Part shown: one piece after another, positions 1 through 9,166 of the stretch
Numbering within the stretch: position 1 is the stretch's first letter
How the letters are laid out: each line of letters begins with the position of its first letter
Assembly (NCBI RefSeq): GCF_020181355.1
Contig: NZ_CP084004.1
Span: 186,001-250,000 of the forward strand
DNA length: 64,000 nt
Source of the DNA: Collinsella aerofaciens
GTDB taxonomy: Bacteria; Actinomycetota; Coriobacteriia; Coriobacteriales; Coriobacteriaceae
Direction of reading: 5' to 3'
Program-made: the position numbers and the translations under genes
The notes under the pieces: model-generated
The model's input: the letters and a program-made list of their open reading frames with translations, nothing else
Database searches by the model: none
Told to the model about the DNA's origin: nothing

Positions 1-912
1 GCAACCGTACAGCGCCGGCTCGCTTACGCCGCCAAGAACACCCGAGATTGAATAGCCCAGCATGAGCGCCTTCTCGTCCGTATCCGCAACGCGAAGCGAC
101 GCGCCAAAGGGCATGCCCCAAACGGCGAACGTTGCCATTGTCGCGGCGATCAGGATGCACGAATCCGTTCCCACACTCATAAACTGCGCATAGGCGAGCG
201 ATAGGACAACGTTGCTGACGCCGGCGATCTTTAGGAACTCCCAGCCCGCGGCAAGCCCCATGAGCGTGAGCAGCGACACGATGCCACCGGAATTGCCAAG
301 CATAAACATAAGCTGGCCCAACAGCATGCCCAGATAGCTGCCCGCCGGCGCCGTAATGCACAGGGAAACCGGAACCATGACGAGCATGGTCGCAAACGGA
401 ACGAACGAAAACGCCACGGCCTTAGGGATAACGCGCTGAAAGAAACACTCCACTCGCCATAGCGCGGGCACCGAGATGAGAACCGGAATAACAGTCGTCG
501 TGTAATCGTTGACCGGCGCGGGAAGCAGACCATACACGGAAGTCATCGATGCCCCCGTCGTCGATGCGGCATCGACGAGCTTAAGCAGATCGGGCGCAAT
601 CAATACGCCGCCCAGCATCATGCCTAGCTGCTCCGAGCAACCGAGCTGGCGGGCGGCCGCCCAACCAAGATAGATGGGCAAAAAGTAGTAGCCGGCGTTA
701 TAGAGCCAACTGTAGAACAGGCGATAGATTTCGGAATCGGCAGACCACAGGCCCAGCATGCCTTCGCCCATAATGACGGCGACGGTGCGAAACAACGCCG
801 CGCAGACAATAAACGGCAGCGCCGACATCATGCTTTTGGACAGATAGTCCACCACGGCCATGACGGTCGACTTCAACGTCGTTGGCAGCGTAGCCTTAGA
901 AACTTGTGACAT
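1..912 (-). CDS. PTS sugar transporter EIIC component, partial (3' end outside window)
   Basis: The first 304 codons of a membrane permease of the glucose/beta-glucoside PTS superfamily; the gene runs off the low-coordinate edge of the window. ATG at 910-912 is preceded by GGGAAAGG on the coding strand. The translation starts MSQVSKATL and has several hydrophobic segments. Near the visible end it carries GGVSEPALYG, matching the conserved G-[IV]-[ST]-EP-[AS]-[IL]-YG sugar-binding loop of EIIC domains. No EIIB domain precedes the EIIC part, unlike the EIIBC gene at 59239, so EIIB/EIIA would have to follow it or be supplied elsewhere, for example by the EIIA at 38547. Substrate unknown; a beta-glucoside or sucrose-type sugar is plausible by family only. 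Confidence 0.8.
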   Translation of the reverse strand, partial: MSQVSKATLPTTLKSTVMAVVDYLSKSMMSALPFIVCAALFRTVAVIMGEGMLGLWSADSEIYRLFYSWLYNAGYYFLPIYLGWAAARQLGCSEQLGMMLGGVLIAPDLLKLVDAASTTGASMTSVYGLLPAPVNDYTTTVIPVLISVPALWRVECFFQRVIPKAVAFSFVPFATMLVMVPVSLCITAPAGSYLGMLLGQLMFMLGNSGGIVSLLTLMGLAAGWEFLKIAGVSNVVLSLAYAQFMSVGTDSCILIAATMATFAVWGMPFGASLRVADTDEKALMLGYSISGVLGGVSEPALYGC

Positions 913-952
913 GGAACGCCTTTCCCAATGTGACATGCGGGCTGTCCCTTTG

Positions 953-2677
953 TCACATCGTGCGGTACTGACCGATTGCGCGGTACTTTTCGTAGCGGCG
1001 GTTTGTGAGGGTCGCGTCGTCGAGCCGCCCAAGCGTATCGAAGGCATCAAATGCCGAGGACATGACGGCACCGGCGATCTCCTCATGCGACAGGCCCCTA
1101 TCGTCGACAATGCCGTCGATGATGCCGAGCGCCAACAGATCGGGGGCCGTGAGCTTAAGAGCCTCGGCGGCCTCATTCGCGCGCTCGGTATCCTTCCATA
1201 GGATCGACGCACAGGCCTCGGGGCTCACGACCGAATAGGCCGAGCTCGAGAGCATCAGGATGCGGTCGGCCACGGATAGCGCCAGCGCGCCACCAGAGCC
1301 GCCTTCGCCTGTCACCACCGAGACAATCGGTGTCTTAAGGCCGCTCATCTCCATGAGATTCTGGGCAATCGCCTCGCCCTGGCCGCGCTCCTCGGCACCG
1401 ATGCCGCAAAACGCACCCGAAGTATCGACCAGGCACAGAACCGGTCGACCAAACTTTTCGGCCTGACGCATAAGGCGACGCGCTTTGCGGTAGCCCTCGG
1501 GATGTGCCATGCCAAAGTTGCGGCGCATACGCTCTTTGGTCGTGGTGCCGCGCTCGATGGCGATGACCGTTACGGGGCGTCCGTCTTTCCAGCCAATGCC
1601 AGCCACCACAGCGGCGTCGTCGCCAAAGTAACGGTCGCCGTGCAGCTCCACAAACCCATCCAGGCCCAGCAAGATCATCTCGCCTGCCGTGGCGCGATCT
1701 GCCGAGCGGGTCTGCTTGACAATCTCGAGCGCGGTTTTTGGTGCCGCCGAGCGCTTAAACAAGTGTCCCAGCTTTTTGCCGCGACGACCCGTATGCACGA
1801 TCTCATGCGGTGCCCCCAGGCCGGGCGCGTGGCCTTCGTGCAGCGCCAACAGCTCGCCTACCGTGAGCGCAATCTCGCCACGTGGAACAACGGCATCGCA
1901 AAAGCCGTGCTCCAACAAAAACTCGGAGCGCTGGAATCCCTTGGGCAGGCGCTTGTGCATGTTCTGCTCGATCACGCGTGGGCCGGCAAATGCCGTCAGG
2001 GCGTCGGGCTCGGCCAGGATAATGTCGCCCTCCATGGCAAAGCTCGCGGTTACGCCTCCGGTCGTGGGGTCGGTGAGCACCGTGATATACAGGCCGCCCG
2101 CCTCGCTGTGGCGCCTAACCGCCGCAGAAATCTTGGCCATCTGCATAAGCGATGTCACGCCCTCTTGCATGCGCGCACCGCCCGAAACGGTAAAGCCGAC
2201 AACTGGCAATCCCAGCTCGGCCGCACGCTCAAATGCGCGACAGATCTTCTCGCCCACCACGGAACCCATCGAGCCCATCATAAAGTTGGCGTCCATAAAG
2301 AAGAGCGCCGTATCGCAACCGCAGATTTTGCCCCTGCCGCACACAACGGCATCGCGCTCGCCCGAACGCTCGCTTACGCTCTTGAGCTTGTCGGCATAGC
2401 CGGGAAACGAGAGGAAGTCCTCCGACGCCAGATTGGCATCCCATTCCTCAAACGTGCCCTCGTCGACCGTCATGCGCATGCGCGCGCGACCGCTCACGCG
2501 AAAGTGTTTGCCACAACGAGGGCAGACCTCGAGGTTGTCGTGCAGGCGCGTCTCATCAATCACACGGCGGCACTCCGGGCACTTGATAAACACGTGGCGC
2601 GCGGGAAACTCGGCGCACGACTCGGTCATCGGCCCCTCGAGGACGTTTACCGTCTTCGCTTTTCTATTCATCAGCAT
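953..2677 (-). CDS. accDA: Acetyl-CoA carboxylase carboxyltransferase, fused beta (AccD) and alpha (AccA) subunits
   Basis: A 574-residue fusion that moves the carboxyl group from carboxybiotin-AccB to acetyl-CoA, giving malonyl-CoA. Residues about 30-285 are AccD-like: a four-cysteine zinc ribbon (KCPECRR ... VCPRCGKHF) followed by the crotonase-like fold with VSGGARMQEG. Residues about 310-560 are AccA-like, with GRPVLCLVDTSGAFCGIGAE and GEGGSGGALAL. E. coli uses two separate proteins of about 304 and 319 residues, so the fusion is slightly compressed. It is the last gene of the fatty-acid cluster and overlaps the accC stop by 14 bases. A second ATG two codons in (2669-2671) is an alternative start; neither has a clear ribosome site, so translational coupling is likely. 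Confidence 0.95.
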   Translation of the reverse strand: MLMNRKAKTVNVLEGPMTESCAEFPARHVFIKCPECRRVIDETRLHDNLEVCPRCGKHFRVSGRARMRMTVDEGTFEEWDANLASEDFLSFPGYADKLKSVSERSGERDAVVCGRGKICGCDTALFFMDANFMMGSMGSVVGEKICRAFERAAELGLPVVGFTVSGGARMQEGVTSLMQMAKISAAVRRHSEAGGLYITVLTDPTTGGVTASFAMEGDIILAEPDALTAFAGPRVIEQNMHKRLPKGFQRSEFLLEHGFCDAVVPRGEIALTVGELLALHEGHAPGLGAPHEIVHTGRRGKKLGHLFKRSAAPKTALEIVKQTRSADRATAGEMILLGLDGFVELHGDRYFGDDAAVVAGIGWKDGRPVTVIAIERGTTTKERMRRNFGMAHPEGYRKARRLMRQAEKFGRPVLCLVDTSGAFCGIGAEERGQGEAIAQNLMEMSGLKTPIVSVVTGEGGSGGALALSVADRILMLSSSAYSVVSPEACASILWKDTERANEAAEALKLTAPDLLALGIIDGIVDDRGLSHEEIAGAVMSSAFDAFDTLGRLDDATLTNRRYEKYRAIGQYRTM

Positions 2678-4007
2678 AGAGATGCCCCATCAGATCGGTG
2701 TGATACATGCCCGACAAGAACTCGTCGTTTGCCAGCACGTCGAGCTGAAGCTCGCTGTTTTCGCTCACGCCCTCGATCACGAGCTCGCCCAGGGCCGAGC
2801 GCATCTTGCGAATGGCGCTGTCACGCGTGGGCGCACACACGATGAGCTTGCCGAGCATGGAGTCGTAGAACGGTGGAACGTTCGCACCGGTAAACATGGC
2901 GGAATCCCAGCGCACGCGCGGACCACCCGGCACACGCAACGCGGTGACCGTTCCGCATGACGGCAGAAAGTCCGGCGTTTCGGCATTGATACGGCACTCC
3001 ATGGCGTGGTTGCGGACCGGCATGTCCTCCTGCTCAAAGGGCAGAGGCTGGCCGGCTGCCACGCGCAGCTGCCACTTGACCAAGTCGGTATCGGTCACAA
3101 ACTCCGTAACCGGATGCTCCACCTGCAAGCGCGTGTTCATTTCCATAAAGTAGAAATTGCCGTCGTCCGAATACAGGAACTCGATGGTACCGGCGCCCTC
3201 GTAGCCGACAGCACGTGCCAGGTCACGCGCTGCTTTGTGCATGCGGGCACGAATGTCGTCGTGTCCGTCGAGGCACGGCGCGGGGCTCTCCTCGATCAGC
3301 TTTTGGTTGCGACGCTGCACCGAGCACTCGCGTTCGCCGAGCGAAAACACATGGCCCTGCTTATCGGCCATAATCTGCACTTCAACGTGGTGTGCCGGCG
3401 CGACGAACTTCTCCATGTAGCACTCGCCGTCGCCAAAAACGGCCTCACCCTCGGCACGCGCCTCGATGAACGCCTTTGCCGCATCTTCCACGCGCTCGAC
3501 CTTGCGAATGCCGCGGCCGCCACCGCCGGCACGCGCCTTAATAAGCACGGGGCAGCCAATGCGCTCGGCCTCGACCGTTGCCTCCTCGGGGCTTTTGAGC
3601 AAATCGCAGCCCGGCACGATGGGCACGCCTGCCGCGGCAGCCGTTCGACGCGCGGCGTCCTTGTCGCCCATGCTGTCGATCACCTCGGCCGAAGGACCGA
3701 CAAACGACAGACCGTACTTGTCGCAGTCGCGCACGAAACTTGCCTTCTCGGAAAAGAAGCCATAGCCGGGATGAATTGCCTTAGCTCCCGACTTTACGGC
3801 ACAGGTGAGCACAGCATCGTCGTTGAGGTAGCTCTCGGCAAGACGCGGGCCGCCGATGCAATACGCCTCGTCGGCAAGCTGCACGTGCAGCGCGTCCGCA
3901 TCGGCCGTGGAATAAACGGCGACGGTCTTGATGCCCATATCGCGGCACGCGCGGATAACACGGACCGCGACTTCGCCGCGGTTGGCGATGAGCACTTTGT
4001 CGAACAT
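2664..4007 (-). CDS. accC: Acetyl-CoA carboxylase, biotin carboxylase subunit
   Basis: A 447-residue ATP-grasp enzyme that carboxylates biotin on AccB using bicarbonate and ATP. It starts MFDKVLIANRGEVAVR, the usual biotin carboxylase opening. It has the glycine-rich ATP loop KARAGGGGRGIRKV and the core MEMNTRLQVEHPVTE, which contains the catalytic Arg and Glu. Length matches the family (about 450). I chose ATG at 4005-4007 because it has AAGGAAGG just upstream and gives the conserved N-terminus. The frame is open further upstream, but that extension overlaps fabZ and is arginine-rich noise. It lies between fabZ and accDA in the same transcript. Confidence 0.97.
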   Translation of the reverse strand: MFDKVLIANRGEVAVRVIRACRDMGIKTVAVYSTADADALHVQLADEAYCIGGPRLAESYLNDDAVLTCAVKSGAKAIHPGYGFFSEKASFVRDCDKYGLSFVGPSAEVIDSMGDKDAARRTAAAAGVPIVPGCDLLKSPEEATVEAERIGCPVLIKARAGGGGRGIRKVERVEDAAKAFIEARAEGEAVFGDGECYMEKFVAPAHHVEVQIMADKQGHVFSLGERECSVQRRNQKLIEESPAPCLDGHDDIRARMHKAARDLARAVGYEGAGTIEFLYSDDGNFYFMEMNTRLQVEHPVTEFVTDTDLVKWQLRVAAGQPLPFEQEDMPVRNHAMECRINAETPDFLPSCGTVTALRVPGGPRVRWDSAMFTGANVPPFYDSMLGKLIVCAPTRDSAIRKMRSALGELVIEGVSENSELQLDVLANDEFLSGMYHTDLMGHLYADE

Positions 4008-4017
4008 GAAGCCTTCC

Positions 4018-4449
4018 TTAACTTTCGTGCATGAGTGCAAAAGACATATCGGCGCGGCAGCAAACCTCACCGTTGACGCTCGCAGTACCCGTCGCAAAGC
4101 GGAACGGCCCGCGCGCACGCGTGATGGAGCACACCAGATCCACCGTGTCGCCCGGGCGCACCGGACGCTTAAAACGCACCTTGTCCAGACTCGTGTAGAA
4201 CGGCGTCGCGCCGCGCGCCTCCTCATCGCCCATCAGCAGCACGCAGCAGTTCTGGGCGAGCATCTCGCACTGAATCACGCCGGGGACGACCGGGTTTCCC
4301 GGAAAATGTCCCTGCAAAAAGTACTCGTCGCCCGTAATCGTGATCTTGCCGTGGGCCTCGTCGCCCACCAGCTCGGCTTCGTCGAGCAAAAGCATCGGCT
4401 CGCGATGCGGCAACAGCTTCTTGAGCTCTTCTTTGTTCATGGATATCAC
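4018..4449 (-). CDS. fabZ: 3-hydroxyacyl-ACP dehydratase FabZ
   Basis: A 143-residue hot-dog-fold dehydratase that converts 3-hydroxyacyl-ACP to trans-2-enoyl-ACP in the elongation cycle. It carries the signature GHFPGNPVVPGV with the catalytic His, then E-x-L-AQ (QCEMLAQNC) with the catalytic acidic residue. The N-terminal KLLPHREPMLLLDE is typical of the family. Its ATG directly abuts the accB stop codon, so the two are probably coupled. No FabA/FabM isomerase is visible in the cluster, so the source of unsaturation, if any, is elsewhere. Confidence 0.96.
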   Translation of the reverse strand: MISMNKEELKKLLPHREPMLLLDEAELVGDEAHGKITITGDEYFLQGHFPGNPVVPGVIQCEMLAQNCCVLLMGDEEARGATPFYTSLDKVRFKRPVRPGDTVDLVCSITRARGPFRFATGTASVNGEVCCRADMSFALMHES

Positions 4450-4923
4450 CTATCCGATCCTCATGAGGCAGCTGCCAAACTCCACGAGGTCGCCGTCGGC
4501 CACGCAGATCTCGAGCACCTCACCGTCTGCCTCGGCCGTCACCTCGTTGAGAACCTTCATGGCCTCGATGATGCAAAGGGTCTCGCCAGCCTTGACCTTG
4601 GAGCCCACGTGCACAAACGGTTCGTCGCCCGGCGCCGGGGCAGCATAGAAAACGCCGACCATGGGAGCGGTCACCTCGGTGCCCTTGGGCTCCGGTGCGG
4701 CGGCAGGTGTCTGCGCGGCGGGCTCCGGTGCGGCAGGCGCGACTGTGGGAGCTGCAACTGGAGCGGCCATAGCGCTCGGCATAGGCATGGGCACGGCAAC
4801 CGGCTGCGCGGCGCTCGCGCGCTCGAGTTCGACCGCGGTGCCATCGGGCTCCTCAACGCGCACGCGCGTGAGGCCGCGGTCCTCCATAACATCGGCTATC
4901 TCGGCAAGTCTTTTGGAATCCAT
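4450..4923 (-). CDS. accB: Biotin carboxyl carrier protein of acetyl-CoA carboxylase
   Basis: A 157-residue carrier protein that shuttles carboxyl groups between AccC and AccDA. The C-terminal biotinyl domain (about residues 85-157) contains EAMKVLNEV, with the lysine that is biotinylated. The common form is EAMKMMNE, so the residue after the lysine is Val here. An Ala/Pro-rich flexible linker spans about residues 38-82. The target lysine is the expected substrate of the biotin ligase encoded at 10303. It sits between fabF (3-base gap) and fabZ (no gap). Confidence 0.95.
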   Translation of the reverse strand: MDSKRLAEIADVMEDRGLTRVRVEEPDGTAVELERASAAQPVAVPMPMPSAMAAPVAAPTVAPAAPEPAAQTPAAAPEPKGTEVTAPMVGVFYAAPAPGDEPFVHVGSKVKAGETLCIIEAMKVLNEVTAEADGEVLEICVADGDLVEFGSCLMRIG

Positions 4924-4926
4924 GCT

Positions 4927-6174
4927 CTAGCTCCTCGTATATCTACGCAGCGCGATGGCGGCGTTGTGTCCGCCAAAGCCCAGGTTGGTCGAAAGCGCCC
5001 AGGTAAGGTCGGCGCGAACCGCTCGATTAGGCGTGTAATCAAGATCGCAGACGGGATCGGGCGTGTGGTAGTTAATGGTCGGGGGCACCACGCCCTGCTC
5101 GAGCGCCATGGCACAGGCCATGACCTCGATGGCGCCCGTAGCACCGATCATGTGGCCGGTCATCGACTTGGTCGACGAGACGTGCGCGGCGCGCGCCGCG
5201 TCCTCGCCGAGCGCACGCTTAATGCCCGCCGTCTCGGACGAATCGTTGAGCTTGGTCGAGGTGCCGTGAGCGTTGATGTAGAGGCCCTCGGAAGGCTTAA
5301 CGTCGCCCTCGGCCACCGCCAGCGATATCGCACGGGCGATGCCGGCAGCCTCGGGATCGGGGCTCGTGATGTGATAGGCATCATCGGTGTTGCCGTAACC
5401 CACGACCTCGGCATAAATGTGCGCCCCGCGAGCCAGCGCGTGTTCCATGCTCTCGAGCACCAGCACGCAGGCGCCCTCGCCCATCACAAAGCCGTCGCGG
5501 TCTGCATCGAACGGACGGCATGCCGTCGACGGGTCAGGATTAGTGGTGAGAGCACGGCAGGACGTAAAGCCCGCAACGGCATCGGGGATGATTGCGGCCT
5601 CGGCGCCGCCAGCCAGGATTGCATCGGCATAGCCATGCTTGATGGCGCGGAACGCCTCGCCCACGGCATGGGCCGAGGTCGCGCAGGCGGTCACCACGGG
5701 CAGGGTCGGGCCCTTTGCCTTGTGGCGGATTGCGATATTGCCCGATGCCATGTTGGGGATCATCATCGCAATCATATAGGGTGATGCGCGGCGAGGCCCA
5801 CGATCGGCAATCGTATGGACGTTATCGACGAGCGTCGTCATGCCGCCCACACCCGAGCCCACGTAGACGCCCAGGCGCTCGCGATCGATGGCACCTTCGA
5901 CATCAAAGCCCGCATCGTGCATTGCCTCGTCCGAAGCCGCCATCGCAAACTGAACGCAAGGGTCCAGATGCTTGGCGTCACGCTTACCAAAGTACTCGTT
6001 GCCGTCAAACCCTTTTACCTCGGCCGCCACCTTGACGGTAAACGCATCGGTATCGAAGTGCGTGATCGGGCCGATGCCGCACGTGCCGGCGCACATGGCT
6101 GCCCAAGTGGCAAGCGCGGTGTTGCCGAGCGGCGATACGGCACCGATGCCGGTGATTGCAACTCTCTGTTCCAT
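4927..6174 (-). CDS. fabF: 3-oxoacyl-ACP synthase II (FabF)
   Basis: A 415-residue condensing enzyme that extends acyl-ACP with malonyl-ACP. The Cys-His-His triad is visible: active-site Cys in VTACATSAHAVGEA, His in NAHGTST, His in KSMTGHMIGATG. Start: three in-frame ATGs lie close together (6190-6192, 6175-6177, 6172-6174). The last has GAGGAG six bases upstream and gives MEQRVAITGIGAVSPLG, the normal N-terminus, so I used it. Length is typical (about 410-415). It is the only long-chain condensing enzyme visible, so it probably does most elongation after FabH. Confidence 0.96.
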   Translation of the reverse strand: MEQRVAITGIGAVSPLGNTALATWAAMCAGTCGIGPITHFDTDAFTVKVAAEVKGFDGNEYFGKRDAKHLDPCVQFAMAASDEAMHDAGFDVEGAIDRERLGVYVGSGVGGMTTLVDNVHTIADRGPRRASPYMIAMMIPNMASGNIAIRHKAKGPTLPVVTACATSAHAVGEAFRAIKHGYADAILAGGAEAAIIPDAVAGFTSCRALTTNPDPSTACRPFDADRDGFVMGEGACVLVLESMEHALARGAHIYAEVVGYGNTDDAYHITSPDPEAAGIARAISLAVAEGDVKPSEGLYINAHGTSTKLNDSSETAGIKRALGEDAARAAHVSSTKSMTGHMIGATGAIEVMACAMALEQGVVPPTINYHTPDPVCDLDYTPNRAVRADLTWALSTNLGFGGHNAAIALRRYTRS

Positions 6175-6213
6175 CATGGTCTCCTCATCCAAGCCATTCT
6201 TCGGCCCTGGTTT

Positions 6214-6987
6214 CTACATCGCCATTCCGCCGTCGACGCGCACGACCTCACCCGTAATGTAGGCCGCCGCATCGCTTGCCAAAAAGCGCACCACGCCGGC
6301 CACTTCCTCGGGGCGCGCCATGCGCTTTAGGGGAATCTGCTCCTCGGTTGCCGCGCGAACCTTCTCCGAGAGCTTTGCCGTCATATCCGTCTCGACAAAC
6401 CCGGGGGCGACCGCGTTCACTCGTACGCCGCGGGGCGCAAGCTCGCGCGCCACCGCCTTGGTAAGCCCTATCACGCCCGCCTTGGAGGCAGCGTAGTTGG
6501 CTTGCCCGGCATTGCCCATCAGGCCCACGACCGAGCTCATGTTGACGACGCAGCCGCCGCGCTGGCGCATAAAGGTCTTGGTGAGCGCGCGCGTCATATT
6601 GAATGTTCCCTTGAGATTGACATCGAGCACGCGGTCGAAGGCGTCATCGCCCATGCGCATGAGCAGGCCATCGCGGGTGATGCCGGCGTTGTTGACGAGC
6701 GCCCAAATGGAGCCAAAGTCGTTGAGGACCGCCTCCACGCACGCGTTGACGGCAGCGGGATCGGCCACGTCGCATTGATATGCACGTGCCGCGGCGCCAA
6801 CCGCCTCGCAGGCTTCGCACGTCTCGCGCGCCGCATCGACGCTACCGGCATAGACGACGGCGATATCAAAGCCGTCCTCCGCCAGACCGACAGCGCAGGC
6901 GCGGCCGATACCCCGCGAGCCGCCCGTGACCAGTGCCACGCGACGTGAGTCGTTGCGCTCGAGCGCGCCGTTGTTCAAGTTGCCCAT
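6214..6987 (-). CDS. fabG: 3-oxoacyl-ACP reductase FabG
   Basis: A 257-residue short-chain dehydrogenase that reduces 3-oxoacyl-ACP with NADPH. It carries TGGSRGIGRA (cofactor loop), NNAG, the catalytic Ser (NMSSVVGLMGN) and YAASK with the Tyr/Lys pair. The C-terminus DGGMAM is typical of FabG. The ATG has AAAGGA six bases upstream. About 12 residues precede the conserved core, slightly longer than E. coli FabG. It lies between fabD and fabF. Confidence 0.95.
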   Translation of the reverse strand: MGNLNNGALERNDSRRVALVTGGSRGIGRACAVGLAEDGFDIAVVYAGSVDAARETCEACEAVGAAARAYQCDVADPAAVNACVEAVLNDFGSIWALVNNAGITRDGLLMRMGDDAFDRVLDVNLKGTFNMTRALTKTFMRQRGGCVVNMSSVVGLMGNAGQANYAASKAGVIGLTKAVARELAPRGVRVNAVAPGFVETDMTAKLSEKVRAATEEQIPLKRMARPEEVAGVVRFLASDAAAYITGEVVRVDGGMAM

Positions 6988-7017
6988 GTCATTCCTTTCG
7001 GGTTACAGCCCTGTGGA

Positions 7018-7950
7018 CTATGCGAGCTCGTCGGCAATAGCTGCGACCTGCTCGGCCGTTTCGCACGAATACACGCGAACGTCGCTCAGCGTACGCTTGA
7101 CCAGGCCCGACAGCGTTTTGCCAGGGCCGACCTCAATAAACGTGTCGATGCCCTGATCCTGCAGAGTATGCAGCGTGTCGACCCAGCGCACGGCATGGCT
7201 CACCTGGTTGACCAAGACATCCGATGCCGCTCGCGGGTCCGCCGGATAGGGCGCCGCCGTCATATTTGCCATGACCGGAATCAACAGCGGAGATGGCGCG
7301 TGGCCGGCTTGGATATACGTCGCCAGCCCCTCAGTCGCCTCGGCCATATAGGGGCTATGAAATGCACCCGACACCGCGACTTTCATAGCGCGGCCGCCAG
7401 CCTCTTTTACGAGGACGTCGAGCTCCTGCAGTGCCTCGGGCGCTCCGGCAACAACCGTCTGCTGCGGGCTGTTGTAGTTGACCGGCCAGCAGTCCTCGCC
7501 GGCCTGCGCAGCCAGGCCCTCGACTTGCGCCGCATCAAGCTTGATGACGGCGCGCATGCCGCCCGGATGGCGCTCGGCAGCCGCGGCCATCAGCGCCGCG
7601 CGCTCGCACACGAGCTCAAAGCCTGCTCGCGTATCGAATGCCCCCGCAAAGGTGAGCGCGGCGACCTCGCCAAGCGAAAAACCCGCACAGGCGGCAGGTG
7701 CCACGCCGCGCTCGCGCAGGGCGGCAGCTGCTGCCAGGTCGTGCACGAACACGCAAGGCTGCGTGTTCTCGGTCTGCGAGAGCTCCTCCTTGGAGGCGCT
7801 CCGGCACTGCTCGCTCGTCCCCGGGCGCACCTCATCGGCAATGGCGAACACCTCGGCGGCCGCCGGCGATGTCTCGATCAAGTCGACGCCCATCGCGGGG
7901 TGTTGGGCACCCTGGCCGGCAAACAAAAACGCTACGCCACCCATGCGCAC
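7018..7950 (-). CDS. fabD: Malonyl-CoA:ACP transacylase FabD
   Basis: A 310-residue acyltransferase that loads malonyl groups onto ACP. It has FLFAGQGAQHPAMG at the N-terminus, the nucleophile elbow GFSLGE with the active Ser, and AFHSPYM with the catalytic His. Most FabD proteins read GHSLGE; the His-to-Phe change next to the nucleophile is unusual. It overlaps the end of fabK by 19 bases, so translation is probably coupled. An alternative ATG lies two codons in (MGGVAFLFAGQG). Confidence 0.95.
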   Translation of the reverse strand: MRMGGVAFLFAGQGAQHPAMGVDLIETSPAAAEVFAIADEVRPGTSEQCRSASKEELSQTENTQPCVFVHDLAAAAALRERGVAPAACAGFSLGEVAALTFAGAFDTRAGFELVCERAALMAAAAERHPGGMRAVIKLDAAQVEGLAAQAGEDCWPVNYNSPQQTVVAGAPEALQELDVLVKEAGGRAMKVAVSGAFHSPYMAEATEGLATYIQAGHAPSPLLIPVMANMTAAPYPADPRAASDVLVNQVSHAVRWVDTLHTLQDQGIDTFIEVGPGKTLSGLVKRTLSDVRVYSCETAEQVAAIADELA

Positions 7951-8876
7951 GCACCCTTCAGGACGTGCTCGGCGCCATCGACCAGGTCGTCAACGATTTC
8001 GCGTGCGCTCTGGCGCTCGTTGACCATGCCGGCAATCTGTCCACACAAAAACGAACCCTCTTCGTAGTTGCCGTCCTTGGCGGCCTTACGCAGCGCACCG
8101 GTTCCCATAGCACCGAGCTCCTCGGCACTCGCGCCGGAACCCTCGCTCTTGGCATAGGCGTTGGTGAAGGGGCTCTTGAGGGCGCGCACTGGATGTCCCG
8201 TCGAGCGACCGGTCGCACGCGTCGAAGTGTCGTTGGCCTTCAGGACCATCTCTTTGTACTGCTCCGAGACGGTGCACTCATTCGCAACGAGAAAGCGCGT
8301 ACCCACCTGGACGCCGGCAGCGCCCAGCATAAAGGCGGCCGCCACGCCGCGGCCGTCGGCAATACCGCCGGCGGCCACGACGGGAATGTCGACCGCATCG
8401 ACGACCTGCGGCACCAGTGCCATCGTCGAGGTCTCGCCAATATGGCCGCCCGATTCGGTACCCTCGGCAACAACCGCCGTGGCTCCACGACGTGCCACGA
8501 GGCGCGCCAGCGCCACCGAGGCAACGACCGGGATGACCTTGATGCCCGCCTCGTTCCACGCCTTCATGTACTTGGCGGGATTGCCGGCGCCCGTCACGAC
8601 GACCGGCACTCGCTCGTCAATCACGACCTGCGCGACCTCGTCGGCAAACGGGCTCATGAGCATGACGTTGACGCCAAAGGGCTTATCCGTCCTGGCGCGC
8701 AGCTCGTGAATCTGGTCGCGCAGCCAGTTGGCATCGGCGTTCATGGCCGCGATAATCCCTAAGCCGCCCGCCTCGGACACTGCGGACGCCAGCGAGGCGT
8801 CGGCAATCCAGGCCATACCGCCCTGGAACACGGGCTTTTCGATGCCGAGCAGATCGCAGAGAGGAGTCTTGAGCAT
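7932..8876 (-). CDS. fabK: Enoyl-ACP reductase II, FMN-dependent (FabK)
   Basis: A 314-residue TIM-barrel flavoprotein of the nitronate monooxygenase/FabK group that reduces enoyl-ACP to acyl-ACP. It carries FQGGMAWIADASLASAVSEA, AEGTESGGHIGE and AAGGIADGRG with GAAGVQVGTRF, which form the FMN site. It lies between acpP (2-base gap) and fabD, the classical FabK position in Gram-positive bacteria. Plain nitronate monooxygenase is excluded mainly by this context. No FabI-type enoyl reductase is visible; FabK enzymes as a family are insensitive to triclosan. Confidence 0.93.
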   Translation of the reverse strand: MLKTPLCDLLGIEKPVFQGGMAWIADASLASAVSEAGGLGIIAAMNADANWLRDQIHELRARTDKPFGVNVMLMSPFADEVAQVVIDERVPVVVTGAGNPAKYMKAWNEAGIKVIPVVASVALARLVARRGATAVVAEGTESGGHIGETSTMALVPQVVDAVDIPVVAAGGIADGRGVAAAFMLGAAGVQVGTRFLVANECTVSEQYKEMVLKANDTSTRATGRSTGHPVRALKSPFTNAYAKSEGSGASAEELGAMGTGALRKAAKDGNYEEGSFLCGQIAGMVNERQSAREIVDDLVDGAEHVLKGACAWVA

Positions 8877-8878
8877 CT

Positions 8879-9115
8879 CTACTTCTCCAATGCCGCCTCG
8901 ACCGTATCGGCGAACTCGCCGACCGTCTTAGGGTTCTCCTCGGTATCGAGTTGGATGCCAAACTCGTCCTCGACGGCGACGAGGATCTCGACGGTGCCCA
9001 GACTGTCGAGACCAATCTCCTCGAGCGTGGACTCGGGCTTCATCTCGACGTCGTCAAGACCGGCGGTCTCGCGGATAACGTCGCAAACGCGCTCGAAGGT
9101 CTTCTGATCTGCCAT
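8879..9115 (-). CDS. acpP: Acyl carrier protein
   Basis: A 78-residue acidic protein that carries growing acyl chains on a 4'-phosphopantetheine arm. The attachment Ser lies in EEIGLDSLGTVEI, the usual DSL motif. Composition is strongly acidic with Glu-rich helices, and length is standard. The start has a weak AAGGAG-like site. It is the second gene of the cluster after fabH, and the phosphopantetheinyl transferase that would modify it is not in this window. Confidence 0.97.
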   Translation of the reverse strand: MADQKTFERVCDVIRETAGLDDVEMKPESTLEEIGLDSLGTVEILVAVEDEFGIQLDTEENPKTVGEFADTVEAALEK

Positions 9116-9166
9116 GGTAGTTCTCCTTTGGTTGTGCCCTAGGGCGTTTTTATTTCCTATGTGCGA

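Noticed and set aside
3928-5784. 618-codon frame opposite fabZ, accB and fabF
   Set aside because: Crosses several real genes, His/Arg/Ala-rich text without motifs.
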